The position numbers were made by a program, and so were the translations under genes. The notes beneath the pieces were generated by a model, which was given only the letters and a program-made list of their open reading frames with translations, was not told where the DNA came from and did no database searches. A DNA stretch of 64,000 bases, taken from contig NC_063449.1 in the NCBI RefSeq assembly GCF_020379485.1, forward strand, positions 39,677,473 to 39,741,472. The letters run 5' to 3'. This DNA comes from Brassica napus. Lineage: Eukaryota; Streptophyta; Magnoliopsida; Brassicales; Brassicaceae. This document shows, one piece after another, positions 23,786 to 33,040 of this stretch. How positions within the stretch are numbered: position 1 is the first letter of the stretch; every line of letters begins with the position of its first letter.

Positions 23786-26038
23786 TCCTCTATATATTAA
23801 TTGAGAAGCATTTGAAAAATTAGAACCTTAATTTTGTATTAATTAAAAAAAGCCCCAAATCCTAGGTGACACTCTAAATGCCTTCTAAATTCCATTTCAA
23901 AGAATTCTAAAGCATCTAATATAAAGTATAGTTTAATCTAATGGTGTCACATTATTTCATAATTATATAACACTAGAAAACATTATATTAACCTAAAATA
24001 TAGGAAGTGTGTATTCTTTCCTTAAATAAAAGCTACGGAATTACCTAATATGATTTATATATATATGACAATTAATGATTATGAATAATAAAGATTTGAT
24101 AACAATTTTTGCATCCTTCTTCATTTTTGTTTAAATTTATATTATTAAAAAAAATTAAACAATCACATTAACCATATAATAAAAAAATAGATTTTTTCTT
24201 ATATGTTATATTTTGAATTTTTTAAAATGACTTTAAATTACAAAAATGAGGAAACCTTATATGTTATATATATTTTTTTTAAAATAACTTTAAAATACAA
24301 AAATGAAGACACTTTATATGTTATATTTTTCTTATATGTTAGAATTTTCTTATATGTTATATTTTGAATTTTTTTAAAACAATTTTAAATTACAAAAATG
24401 TAAGTTTTCCTTAAGTAAACGACTAAAAACATTAAAATGACATGTATCAATTCGATGGTTGATTTGAAAGCTTTCAAAACCATAAGGAAGATAAAAGTCA
24501 AAATAATTTAACTGTGGAAACAATACTGTTCACTTTTTTCAAGAATGTGTTCGATGGAAAAAATAAGGTTTTTATGTCATAATTTGTTTAATGTTCACTA
24601 GAGAACATTATATTAACCTAAAATATAAGAAGTGTGTATTCTTTCCTTAAATAAAAGTTACAGAATTACCTAATATGATTTACATATATATGACAATTAA
24701 TGATTATGAATAATAAAGATTTGATAACAATTTTTGCATCCTTCTTCATTTTTGTTTAATTTTATATTTTTTAAAAAAATAAACAATCACATTAACCATA
24801 TAATAAAAAAAATAGATGTTTTCTTATATGTTATATTTTGAATTTTTTAAAATGATTTTAAATTACAAAAATGAGGAAACCTAATATGTTATATATTTTT
24901 TTAAAAGACTTTAAAATACAAAAATGAGGACACCTTATATGTTGTATTTTTCTTATATGTTAGATTTTTCTTATATGTTATATTTTGAATTTTTTAAAAC
25001 GACTTTAAATTACAAAAATGTAAGTTTTCTTTAAGTATACGACTAAAAACATTAAAATGACATGTATCAGTTCGATGGTTGATTTGAAAGCTGTCAAAAC
25101 CATATGTAAGATAAAAGGCAAAATAATTCAACTGTGAAAATAATACTGTTCACTTTTTCAAGAATGTGTTCGAGAGGAAAAATAAGGTTTTTATGTCATA
25201 ATTTGTTTAATGTCCACTAGAGAACATTATATTAACCTAAAATATAAGAAGTGTGTATTCTTTCCCTAAATAAAAGCTACGAAATAACCTAATATTATTT
25301 ACATATATATGACAATTAATGATTATGAACAATAAAGATTTGATAACAATTTTTGCATCCTTCTTCATTTTGTTTAATTTTATATTATTAAAAAAATAAA
25401 CAATCACATTAACCATATAATAAAAAATTAGATTTTTTCTTATATGTTATATTTTGAATTTTTTAAAATGACTTTAAATTACAAAAATGAGGAAACCTTA
25501 TATGTTATTTTTTTTTTTTAAAACAACTTTAAAATACAAAAGTGAGGACACCTTATATGTTATATTTTTCTTATATGTTAGATTTTTTCTTATATGTTAT
25601 ATTTTGAATTTTTTAAAACGACTTTAAATTACAAAAATGTAAGTTTTCCTTAAGTATACGACTAAAAACATTAATATGACATGTATCAATTCGATGGTTG
25701 ATTTGAAAGCTTTCAAAACTATATGGAAGATAAAAGTCAAAATAATTCAAATGTGAAAACAATACTGTTCATTTTTTTCAAGAATGTGTGCGATGGAAAA
25801 AATAAGGTTTTTGTGTCATAATTTGTTTAATGTCCAATCCGATCAACCCATGATGTATTAATTATAGTTTTGTTCCATTATTTTTAGTAAAAATTGATCC
25901 GATCCATCGGAAAGAAATTATATAATAACAACAAAAAATATTTTATATATATAAATAAAATGATCAAATATATAAAAGAAACTATCGATAATATATACAA
26001 ATAAACTCACCCTGCCCAAGGTGCAAGTCTTATCCTAG
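23786..26038 (+). mobile_element. Non-autonomous Helitron in the GST intron
   Basis: Starts TCCTCTATATATTAA after an A at 23785 and ends TATCCTAG at 26038 before a T, so it is inserted between A and T as Helitrons are. The hairpin CACC-ctgcccaa-GGTG lies shortly before the 3' end. No RepHel ORF is present. The same 5' end (TCcCCTGTATATTAA) begins the element at 47318, so the two are one family. The body is mostly three tandem copies of a roughly 620-bp unit. Confidence 0.85.
23971..25835. repeat. Three tandem ~620-bp units inside the Helitron
   Basis: Units begin 'cactag(ag)aacattatattaacc' at 23971, 24596 and 25215, with periods of 625 and 619 bp. Each unit itself contains several shorter repeats of 'cttatatgttatattttgaatttttt' and 'actttaaattacaaaaatg'. 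The third copy ends near 25835. Confidence 0.92.
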
Positions 26039-26278
26039 TATCATAATTAAACATGCGTATATATTGACATGGACATGACAATAGTGCGTTTTGAAACGAT
26101 CAATGCGGTGGCTGGAGCAAAAGATAACGATGTGAGAATGGCCATGGCGGGGAATTTGATAGAGTGTAGTGTCGCTTGAGGAGGCGTTTCAGAAAAGCAG
26201 CAAAGGCGGATACTTCTTCGGAGGAGAAAACATTGGGTTCCTCGACATCGCTTGTGGGTCTGTTGTGAGCCCACTTTC

Positions 26279-27439
26279 TGTAGCACCCCCGATACTCAAT
26301 AGGATCGTTGGGCCGGACCATGGGACGAGGGAACGTGCAAGCCAGTCATAAGACATAAAGGCAAGTGTTCCATGGTTTGAAAGAGAGTAAGTCCGAAAGG
26401 TGATCGGGACTTAGACAAGGAAAGTGAGAAAAAAAGAAGAAAAGAAGCTGGACCGAGCTAGGGAAAGAGTAGAACTAGCTGAATCAGCTGGACGGAGCTA
26501 AGGTCCGAGCCCAGTCAAACAGTACAGCTCAATCAGCTAGTAGACCGAGTTCAACCAGCTGGACCAACTGTCAGTAAGCTCAACTCAGCTGGGAAGAGTG
26601 TTCGGTGGTTGGGTCGGTTGGTCGGGCTTGGAGTGGTTACGGGTCGATGGTTGGATCAGGTGCGGAGCTGGACTGGTCCGACTAAGCTTTGCGCATGTGG
26701 GAAACATGCTAAGCAGTTGGAGTTGGTTTCTGGTCGAAGGGGCGCGTATGGATAACTGCCCAAGCGGTTGGAAAATATACCCTTTCGTCCCATAACCGTT
26801 TGTAGCCGAGTTTTCTACAAATATTGTGCCTTGGGGTCGATTCTGGGCACAGATTTTCCCTAAGGAAACACCAAAACTTGATCAAAACCTAAGGCATCCG
26901 ATAGAGAGAAACGTGGGCGATTGAAGGAGACTTGACCGGATTATCAAGTCTAGAAGGCGGTCTGACTTGGATTGCTTGAAGATTGATCCGGACATGGCGG
27001 ATCAAAGGGATAAGGAGAAGCGTGGTGCGACTGGAACTCCGGAGCGCACACCAAAGGTAAGAGGAAGGACCGGATAAGCCATCGTCCTGACCGTCGGGTG
27101 AATCCGTACGTGTTTAAGGACAATTGGCCCAAGAGGTTACATCCTTCTCTCTTTACTTGATCGTTTTCTTCTTTCATCTGTACAAACGATCAAGTAACCT
27201 GGTCTTAGGACCGGGTAAGGGATCATGGCTTAGAGCCGATCCGATCATGCGATCCGATGCTTAAGTTTTGGATCCGATAGATCACATGATCATAGCCATT
27301 GGGCTTGGTCGGACTATAGTCCATCCGGATGGTTCAGTAAGTAAGACGGTTTGATTGAGCTCCGCGAACTGAACTTGATTGATCCGGATGATCCGGATGA
27401 TTGACAAGATAACTTAACTTGATTGATCCGGATGACTGA
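26279..27439. mobile_element. LTR-like insertion (probable solo LTR) in GST exon 2
   Basis: The insertion starts TGTAGCACCCCCG at 26279, separates two halves of the GST reading frame and is flanked by actttc on both sides (26273-26278 and 27440-27445), a target-site duplication of about 5-6 bp. Length is 1161 bp. The sequence is more GC-rich than its surroundings and has repeated 'cagctgga' and 'gatccggatga' motifs. A TG start, a 5-6-bp duplication and the absence of ORFs suggest a solo LTR; the right end lacks a clean CA, so this is not certain. Confidence 0.6.
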
Positions 27440-27608
27440 ACTTTCTGTCGTTGAGGCGTTTTCAGGTGTGAAGTTTTTGAGTGAAAATACAACACCAGAC
27501 ATGCTCCAGTGAGCTGACAAGTTCAGGGCCCATGAAGCTGAAAAACCTTACTTGCCTACTGTCACCGAGTTCCTTGAATTCGCCAAAAAGAAGTTTAATG
27601 TTCAGTGA

Positions 27609-27991
27609 TGATTTACATCTCAATATGGTTCTAGAAAGATGTGTTCCAATGTAGTCAGAAACCGGTAAAAACAATGATATATCAATGATGAATTTTGGAG
27701 ATTTTGTGAGTTTTTGGTTTCATCTCTTATTCAAGGAAACTGGTAATTAAGTTCTATGGTATTTAATTTTTAAAGTTATTAAATGATATTTTTTGTGTTG
27801 CATTAATTTGATTAAATTCGTCGATTAAAAAGTTAATCTCAAGTGATTCAAAATCACTTGATTATACGAATTAGTTCTCTAAAGCTTACTTGAACTTGTA
27901 GATTGAGCAGAGTTATGTATCTAACACTAAACTAGTGACATTTTTTAATACCGTTTTGATCAAAGCAAAATTTTCAACCCAACAAAGCAGA
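27609..27991. other. GST pseudogene 3' flank
   Basis: No gene seen. AT-rich sequence up to the hAT target duplication at 27992. Confidence 0.5.
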
Positions 27992-27999
27992 GTTACTTG

Positions 28000-29376
28000 T
28001 AGGAATGGCAATTGGGACAACCCGCCCCGCCGTGGCCCGCCCCGCCGTGGCCCGCCCCGCCGCGGTCTCTATCTCTGGCAGATCTTTGCGGGTCAGCCCG
28101 CCGTAACCCGCGGTTCCTAAACCTCTACCCAAACCCGCCCGCTTGCTACGTAGGACTTTGCGGTCCGGCCCGCGGGTAGTGAAAATGCAGTCCTCATTAG
28201 TTTTCTTCTTCTCATTGACCTTGAGACATCTCATAACTCTTCGCAAATCAAACAGTTCTCAAAAAGACAAAAAAGAAGAATGGAAGTGATGAGCTTAACT
28301 GCTCCATCTTCGCAAAGAAAATTCACTAGCTGCTTCTTAAGCGCACCAACAAGCCCACGAAGAATCATAGAGTGGTACAGAGAGTACGAGGAGGAGGCAA
28401 AAAAGAAACTTCTCCGAACGTTCTTTGATTAATTCCTTTCAATTGGGAAGAGAATCAAGGCAGTCCGAGGAAGATCACTGACAATGAAGAAGACACTGTT
28501 GATGATAAACAAGATAGATGAGACATGATATTAGCGTACACGCTTTCTTTGGTTTCTCTACTAAAGATTGAAAGTGTAATATTGAATCAATATGATACCA
28601 ATGACAATTAATAGTAAAACTTTAAAACAATCAAAGTTTCAAACAAAACATCTCATAAATAATAAAAAAAAAACTGATAACTTCTTGTCACTAAAGTCTA
28701 CAACCATCATGTTTCAAGTCAACTACTCAAGTCAAACAAAGCAAACGAACTCTTGAACTCAATACTGTAACTTAGTAGCAGATTGTAAATTTTTAATCTA
28801 ATTACAGTATAGAATGGCGAGTGATATAAATAACATGCAAAGATTTAACTTTAACTCGTGTCTACCGAGATGAAGAAATCATATACCTGTGTAGATGGTA
28901 GATGGTGGTAGATCGAGGAAGAGGTGAAGCTACAGTGGTAGATGGAGGAAGAAGAACGAGGAAGAAGAGAAGCTATGGTAGTAGATCGAGGAAGAAGAGA
29001 AGCTCCGGTGGTGCTCTCTACGAAAAGAAGTACGGTTGTAGACTAAAGATGAAGAGAAGGTACCGATGAAGAAGATAAGGCCCGGTGGTGACCTTTGTCA
29101 ACGGGTGGAAGAGAAGGTCCAAAATTTCCTTCACAGTCGCCATTTCTCATCTTTTTCGTCGGTGAGCAGAACGCAAATGTCTCTGGTGAAGAAGACACGC
29201 GGGTTTCGAATGTCCCGCAAACCCGCGTCGACCCGCCCCGCATTGGCCCATACCCGAAATTGACCAACCCGCAAGACCCGCAATATCTCGGGCCTAAGAT
29301 ATGTAAATCCAAGTCCGCCCCGCAGTGGGACTTTACGGGTTAGGCCCGCGGGCTAACGTACCAATTGCCATCCCTA
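28000..29376. mobile_element. Non-autonomous hAT-family element (1377 bp) with captured gene piece
   Basis: Terminal inverted repeats of 16 bp with one mismatch (TAGGAATGGCAATTGG and TAGGGATGGCAATTGG in reverse) are flanked by a perfect 8-bp duplication, gttacttg, at 27992-27999 and 29377-29384. Both subterminal regions are rich in CCCGCCCCGC and CCCGC motifs, including three tandem copies of a 15-bp unit near 28020-28065. No transposase ORF is seen. The centre holds a host-like coding piece and GA-rich repeats (28890-29080). Confidence 0.9.
28280..28432 (+). pseudogene. Short ORF inside the hAT element, probably captured host gene fragment
   Basis: An ATG-to-TAA frame of 50 codons contains FTSCFLSAPTSPRR followed by a WYREYEEE-type stretch. 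The SAPTSPRR motif is typical of plant DUF1645 proteins, whose function is unknown. It is far shorter than those proteins (usually over 200 residues), so this looks like a captured 5' coding piece rather than a gene. Family assignment is from memory of the motif only. Confidence 0.45.
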
Positions 29377-29667
29377 GTTACTTGTGTATCTTAAAGAACA
29401 GATGCAACAACTCGCATGACATTGCGTGATCTGTTATATGTGTGTGTGTAAACTCATCAAGTACACACGTTGTTGAACGCCCTAGTTACGACAAAGATGA
29501 TCATGCTAATGAGAATTATGAAACAGATTCCAGTGACTGAGCATTTTTCCTCAAATCGTGATCATGTGGGTTAATGATTATTGCAAGCGAATGTGTTTAT
29601 TCTTAGGTAAAAGTATGATCAAGGATTATAGTAAGATTTTTTTTACTGAATAACATACATTGGAAAA

Positions 29668-30370
29668 TCTATATTATTAAAGGAGAAGTACCTTTAAGAA
29701 GTATTTGGAAATATGGATAACAGTATAAATGAAAATTGTTTGGAAACATGGTTAGCAGATTAAATACTTTCTTTTATTTACACACTTAGCCATTGCATTT
29801 ACAATAAATCAAATACTTCATTTTTGTATTTATTTTTATTTACAGATTCTACTACTGCATTTGAAATCAATTAATTACAATGGTTGTTGTTTCTTTGTGG
29901 TGAAAATGAAAACACAAACTGAAATATGTAGTATATATTATAAAACAATTTTAAGATATAAAATTACCTTATTTGGTTTAGTCAAGTATAACAATTTTGA
30001 GAGTTCAATTTTCAAGAAAATAAAATACCATAAAATTAATAATAATTCATAGAAAACTAACGCAAAAAATTAAAAAATTTAGTATGTTGTTTCATTTTAA
30101 AATAAATTAATAAAAAAAAACAACAGGTTAATAAATGAATAGTACAATTACATCAAATTGCATAAAGTTATAAAAAATTTAATATAATATTATGTGTAAA
30201 TAAAAAAAATTATTATCAAACATCTATATTATAAAATAATATATTCCACTCTATATGTAAATAACAAAAAGGTATACATGGGATTTTTTTTGTAAAACCA
30301 ACGATTTATGAGTTTACGTTGAACACAAGTTAAATCAAGTATCCGCGCGGGGACACGGATCAAGTCCTAA
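29668..30370 (+). mobile_element. Non-autonomous Helitron (703 bp), left arm of the inverted repeat
   Basis: Begins TCTATATTATTAAAGG after A (29667) and ends CAAGTCCTAA before T (30371). A hairpin ATCCG-cgcggggaca-CGGAT precedes the end by about 10 bases. These are complete Helitron termini. No RepHel ORF is present; the frame at 29861 is not conserved beyond the repeat. It lies downstream of the left cysteine-rich peptide gene. Confidence 0.85.
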
Positions 30371-30681
30371 TAAGATGAATAAATTTCAAGAGGCATTTGA
30401 GTTGGAGCAGGAAAATGCCTTTAAGTAGGATTTGAATGGAATGATACACATAACAAATCTCCATATGTTAAACAATGGATGTGTAACATTATACAATTTT
30501 CGACGTCTGACTAATTATTTTAGACGTTAGGCGTTGAGTCACCGTATGCTTAACGCTTAACATTTTCTCGAACACTGGAAAATTAATCAATCAAAATATG
30601 TTTATTTGAATTGATTATAAAATTGAAATAACCGAACAATACACATCTTTATTAAATCATCGAATACTGCAAAAAATATGA

Positions 30682-31075
30682 TTAATTTGTATTTCCTTCA
30701 CAATTTTTATCACTCATATCCGAACATGAAATCACATAGTCTTTTACCTTCTTCACACCGATCTCTTTTTCTGCTCGTTACACACAATAACAAAAACCAC
30801 AAAGATATAAATAAATGTTAGGAAAAATATATATGCTGAATGAATATAAAATAACTATATACAATTTAGGATTATTTCCAAAACTTACTCGGTCCACATT
30901 CCGCAGCACATCTAGGCCAACATGCGAGTCTATCTCGTATTGGACCAGTTACACAAATGTTATAACAAATCTTGAAACAATCTCCCCAACGTCTATTGAT
31001 GACTTCTGACTCAACTAAAAGGTTTCTGAATGTCAACACCATCACCATAAATACAGCTATTCTTTTCATCTCCAT
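30682..31075 (-). CDS. Small secreted cysteine-rich peptide, left copy
   Basis: Two exons on the minus strand: 31075-30889 and 30770-30682, with a 118-bp GT-AG intron, giving 91 residues. The start is the ATG at 31075; the longer open frame upstream begins at a TTG. Residues 1 to about 24 form a hydrophobic signal peptide, so the product is probably secreted. The mature part has six Cys in exon 1 spaced C-x3-C-x3-C-x10-C-x3-C-x3-C and two more in exon 2 (C-x8-C), eight in all. The pattern resembles the Brassicaceae thionin-like small peptide family, a defence or signalling group, but I cannot confirm this. The intron begins inside what looks like a continuous exon: without splicing the frame stops just after the donor. 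It is head to head with the right copy. Confidence 0.72.
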
Positions 31076-31617
31076 TGTTTTTAGAATACAAAGATTTTTT
31101 TTCTCAGAAAGAGGAGTGAACAAATATATATTTATAATGAACCTAACATTTAGTCATATGTTACATCCGAATCTATTTGGTCAATGGTCTTAATGGCCAT
31201 AATCTTTAGTCAAACCTTTTTTTTTGTCATCAATACACAGGGTCAACTACGACTCTGCAATCCATCTTTAATCAAATCTTACATTATAGTATAAAATATT
31301 ATTAATAATTAATGAAAACACTAGAACTTCATTAAGATAATTATAGAAACAACATTATGCAATTAGATATGTTTCCAAAAAAACTCAATAATTAAATTTT
31401 AGTCTAAATAATATAAAACATTGAATCTCACTTCTTAATAAAATTTTAATAATTTTCTTTCAAATTATTTAAAAAATCTCTCTTATTAAGATTATGACCA
31501 TTAAGACCATTGACCAAATAGATTCGGATGTAACATATGACTAAATGTTAGGTTCATTATAAATATATATTTGTTCACTCCTCTTTCTGAGAAAAAAAAT
31601 CTTTGTATTCTAAAACA
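31076..31617. promoter_or_regulatory. Shared divergent promoter region of the peptide gene pair
   Basis: The 542 bp between the two start codons is symmetrical in its outer parts because it lies in the repeat arms, with an ATAAATATATATTTG TATA-like stretch about 45-60 bp from each start. The central 280 bp is unique to neither arm and includes sequence repeated directly near 33140-33290. Confidence 0.55.
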
Positions 31618-32011
31618 ATGGAGATGAAAAGAATGATTGTATTTATGGTGATGGTGTTGACATTCAGAAACCTTTTAGTTGAGTCAGAAGTCATCAATAG
31701 ACGTTGGGGAGATTGTTTCAAGATTTGTTATAACATTTGTGTAACTGGTCCAATACGAGATAGACTCGCATGTTGGCCTAGATGTGCTGCGGAATGTGGA
31801 CCGAGTAAGTTTTGGCACTAATCCTAAATTGTATATAGTTATTTTATATTCATTCAGCATATATATTTTTCCTAACATTTATTTATATCTTTGTGGTTTT
31901 TGTTATTGTGTGTAACGAGCAGAAAAAGAGATCGATGTGAAGAAGGCAAAAGACTATGTGATTTCATGTTCGGATATGAGTGATAAAAATTGTGAAGGAA
32001 ATACAAATTAA
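31618..32011 (+). CDS. Small secreted cysteine-rich peptide, right copy
   Basis: Two exons: 31618-31804 and 31923-32011, with a 118-bp GTAAGT...GAGCAG intron identical in position to the left copy; 91 residues. The open frame from 31603 begins at TTG, and the first ATG is 31618. Signal peptide, eight cysteines and their spacing match the left copy. Differences I can see are two residues in the signal peptide and two in exon 2 (DVKKA here, GVKKV in the left copy), so every cysteine is kept. Reading through the intron gives a stop seven codons past the junction and loses two cysteines, so the spliced model is preferred. Conservation of frame, splice sites and cysteines in both arms suggests both genes are, or recently were, functional. 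Possible thionin-like defence peptide; not proven. Confidence 0.72.
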
Positions 32012-32340
32012 TAATACAAGTTAATCATATTTTTTGCAGTATTCGATGATTTAATAAAGATGTGTATTGTTCGGTTATTTCAATTTTATAATCAATTCAA
32101 ATAAACATATTTTGATTGATTAATTTTCCAGTGTTCGAGAAAATGTTAGGCTTTAAGCATACGGTGACTCAACGCCTAACGTCTAAAATAATTAGTCAGA
32201 CGTCGAAAATTGTATAATGTTACACATCCATTGTTTAACATATGGAGATTTGTTATGTGTATCATTCCATTCAAATCCTACTTAAAGGCATATTGTTTTC
32301 CTGCTCTAACTCAAACGCCTCTTGAAATTTATTCAACTTA

Positions 32341-33040
32341 TTAGGACTTGACCCGTGCTCCCGCGCGGATACTTGATTTAACTTGTGTTCAACGTAAACT
32401 CATAAATCGTTGGTTTTACAAAAAAAATCTCATGTATATCTTTTTGTTATTTACATATAGAGTGGAATATATTATTTTATAATATAGATGTTTGATAATA
32501 AATTTTTTTATTTACACATAATATTATATTAAATTTTTTTATAACTTTATGCAATTTGATGTAATTGTACTATTCATTTATTAACCTGTTGTTTTTTTAT
32601 TAATTTATTTTAAAATGAAACAACATACTAAATTTTTTAATTTTTTGCGTTAGTTTTCTATGAATTATTATTAATTTTATGGTATTTTATTTTCTTGAAA
32701 ATTGAACTCTCAAAATTTTTATACTTGACTAAACTAAATAAGGTAATTTTATATCTTAAAATTGTTTTATAATATATACTACATATTTTAGTTTGTGTTT
32801 TCATTTTCACCACAAAGAAACAACAACCATTATAATTAATTGATTTCAAATGCAGTAGTAGAATCTGTAAATAAAAAGAAATACAAAAATGAAGTATTTG
32901 ATTTATTGTAAATGCAATGGTTAAGTGTGTAAATAAAAGAAAGTATTTAATCTGCTAACCATGTTTTCAAACAATTTTCATTTATACTGTTATCCATGTT
33001 TCCAAACACTTCTTAAATGTCATTCTACTTTAATGAATAT
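32341..33040 (-). mobile_element. Helitron, right arm copy (inverted)
   Basis: Reverse-oriented copy of 29668-30370 carried along with the inverted duplication. The 3' terminus with its hairpin is clear at 32341-32375; the 5' end is mutated. Since both arms hold it at the same place, the Helitron was present before the duplication. Confidence 0.8.

Larger units (their letters stand above)
23085..27608 (+). pseudogene. Tau-class glutathione S-transferase pseudogene, split by two insertions
   Basis: Exon 1 pieces: about 23085-23215 encodes a GST thioredoxin-fold segment ([11 protein letters not shown], then [11 protein letters not shown]), and about 23500-23616 encodes PSDPSILPSHP and FWAHFVDGK, ending at a GT donor at 23617 in the standard tau-GST intron position. 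Between them is a broken stretch with a 46-bp duplicated piece (23191 and 23286). Exon 2 restarts near 26085 (INAVAGAKDNDVRMAMAG, EEAFQKSSKGGYFFGG) with a small frame disruption near 26172. It is interrupted at 26279-27439 and resumes with VEAFSGVKFLSE to the end at 27608, including a TGA where Trp is expected (near 27513). The start codon region is missing. The closest relatives by memory are GSTU11/GSTU12, encoded on the same Arabidopsis chromosome arm. Non-functional. Confidence 0.8.
29668..31206. repeat. Left arm of a ~1.54-kb inverted repeat
   Basis: Matches the reverse complement of 31487-33040 along its whole length, including Helitron, intergenic part, peptide gene and promoter, with scattered substitutions and small indels. 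The unmatched centre is about 280 bp (31207-31486). Confidence 0.93.
31487..33040. repeat. Right arm of the inverted repeat
   Basis: Mirror copy of 29668-31206. It starts with 'aagattatgaccatt' and ends near the mirrored Helitron 5' end, which is eroded here. The Helitron 3' end in this arm (TTAG at 32341-32344 on the plus strand) is intact. Confidence 0.93.

Noticed and set aside
31603..31617. Upstream start for the right peptide gene
   Set aside because: The frame begins at TTG; the first ATG is at 31618 and is followed directly by a signal peptide. The same applies to the left copy (31123 versus 31075).
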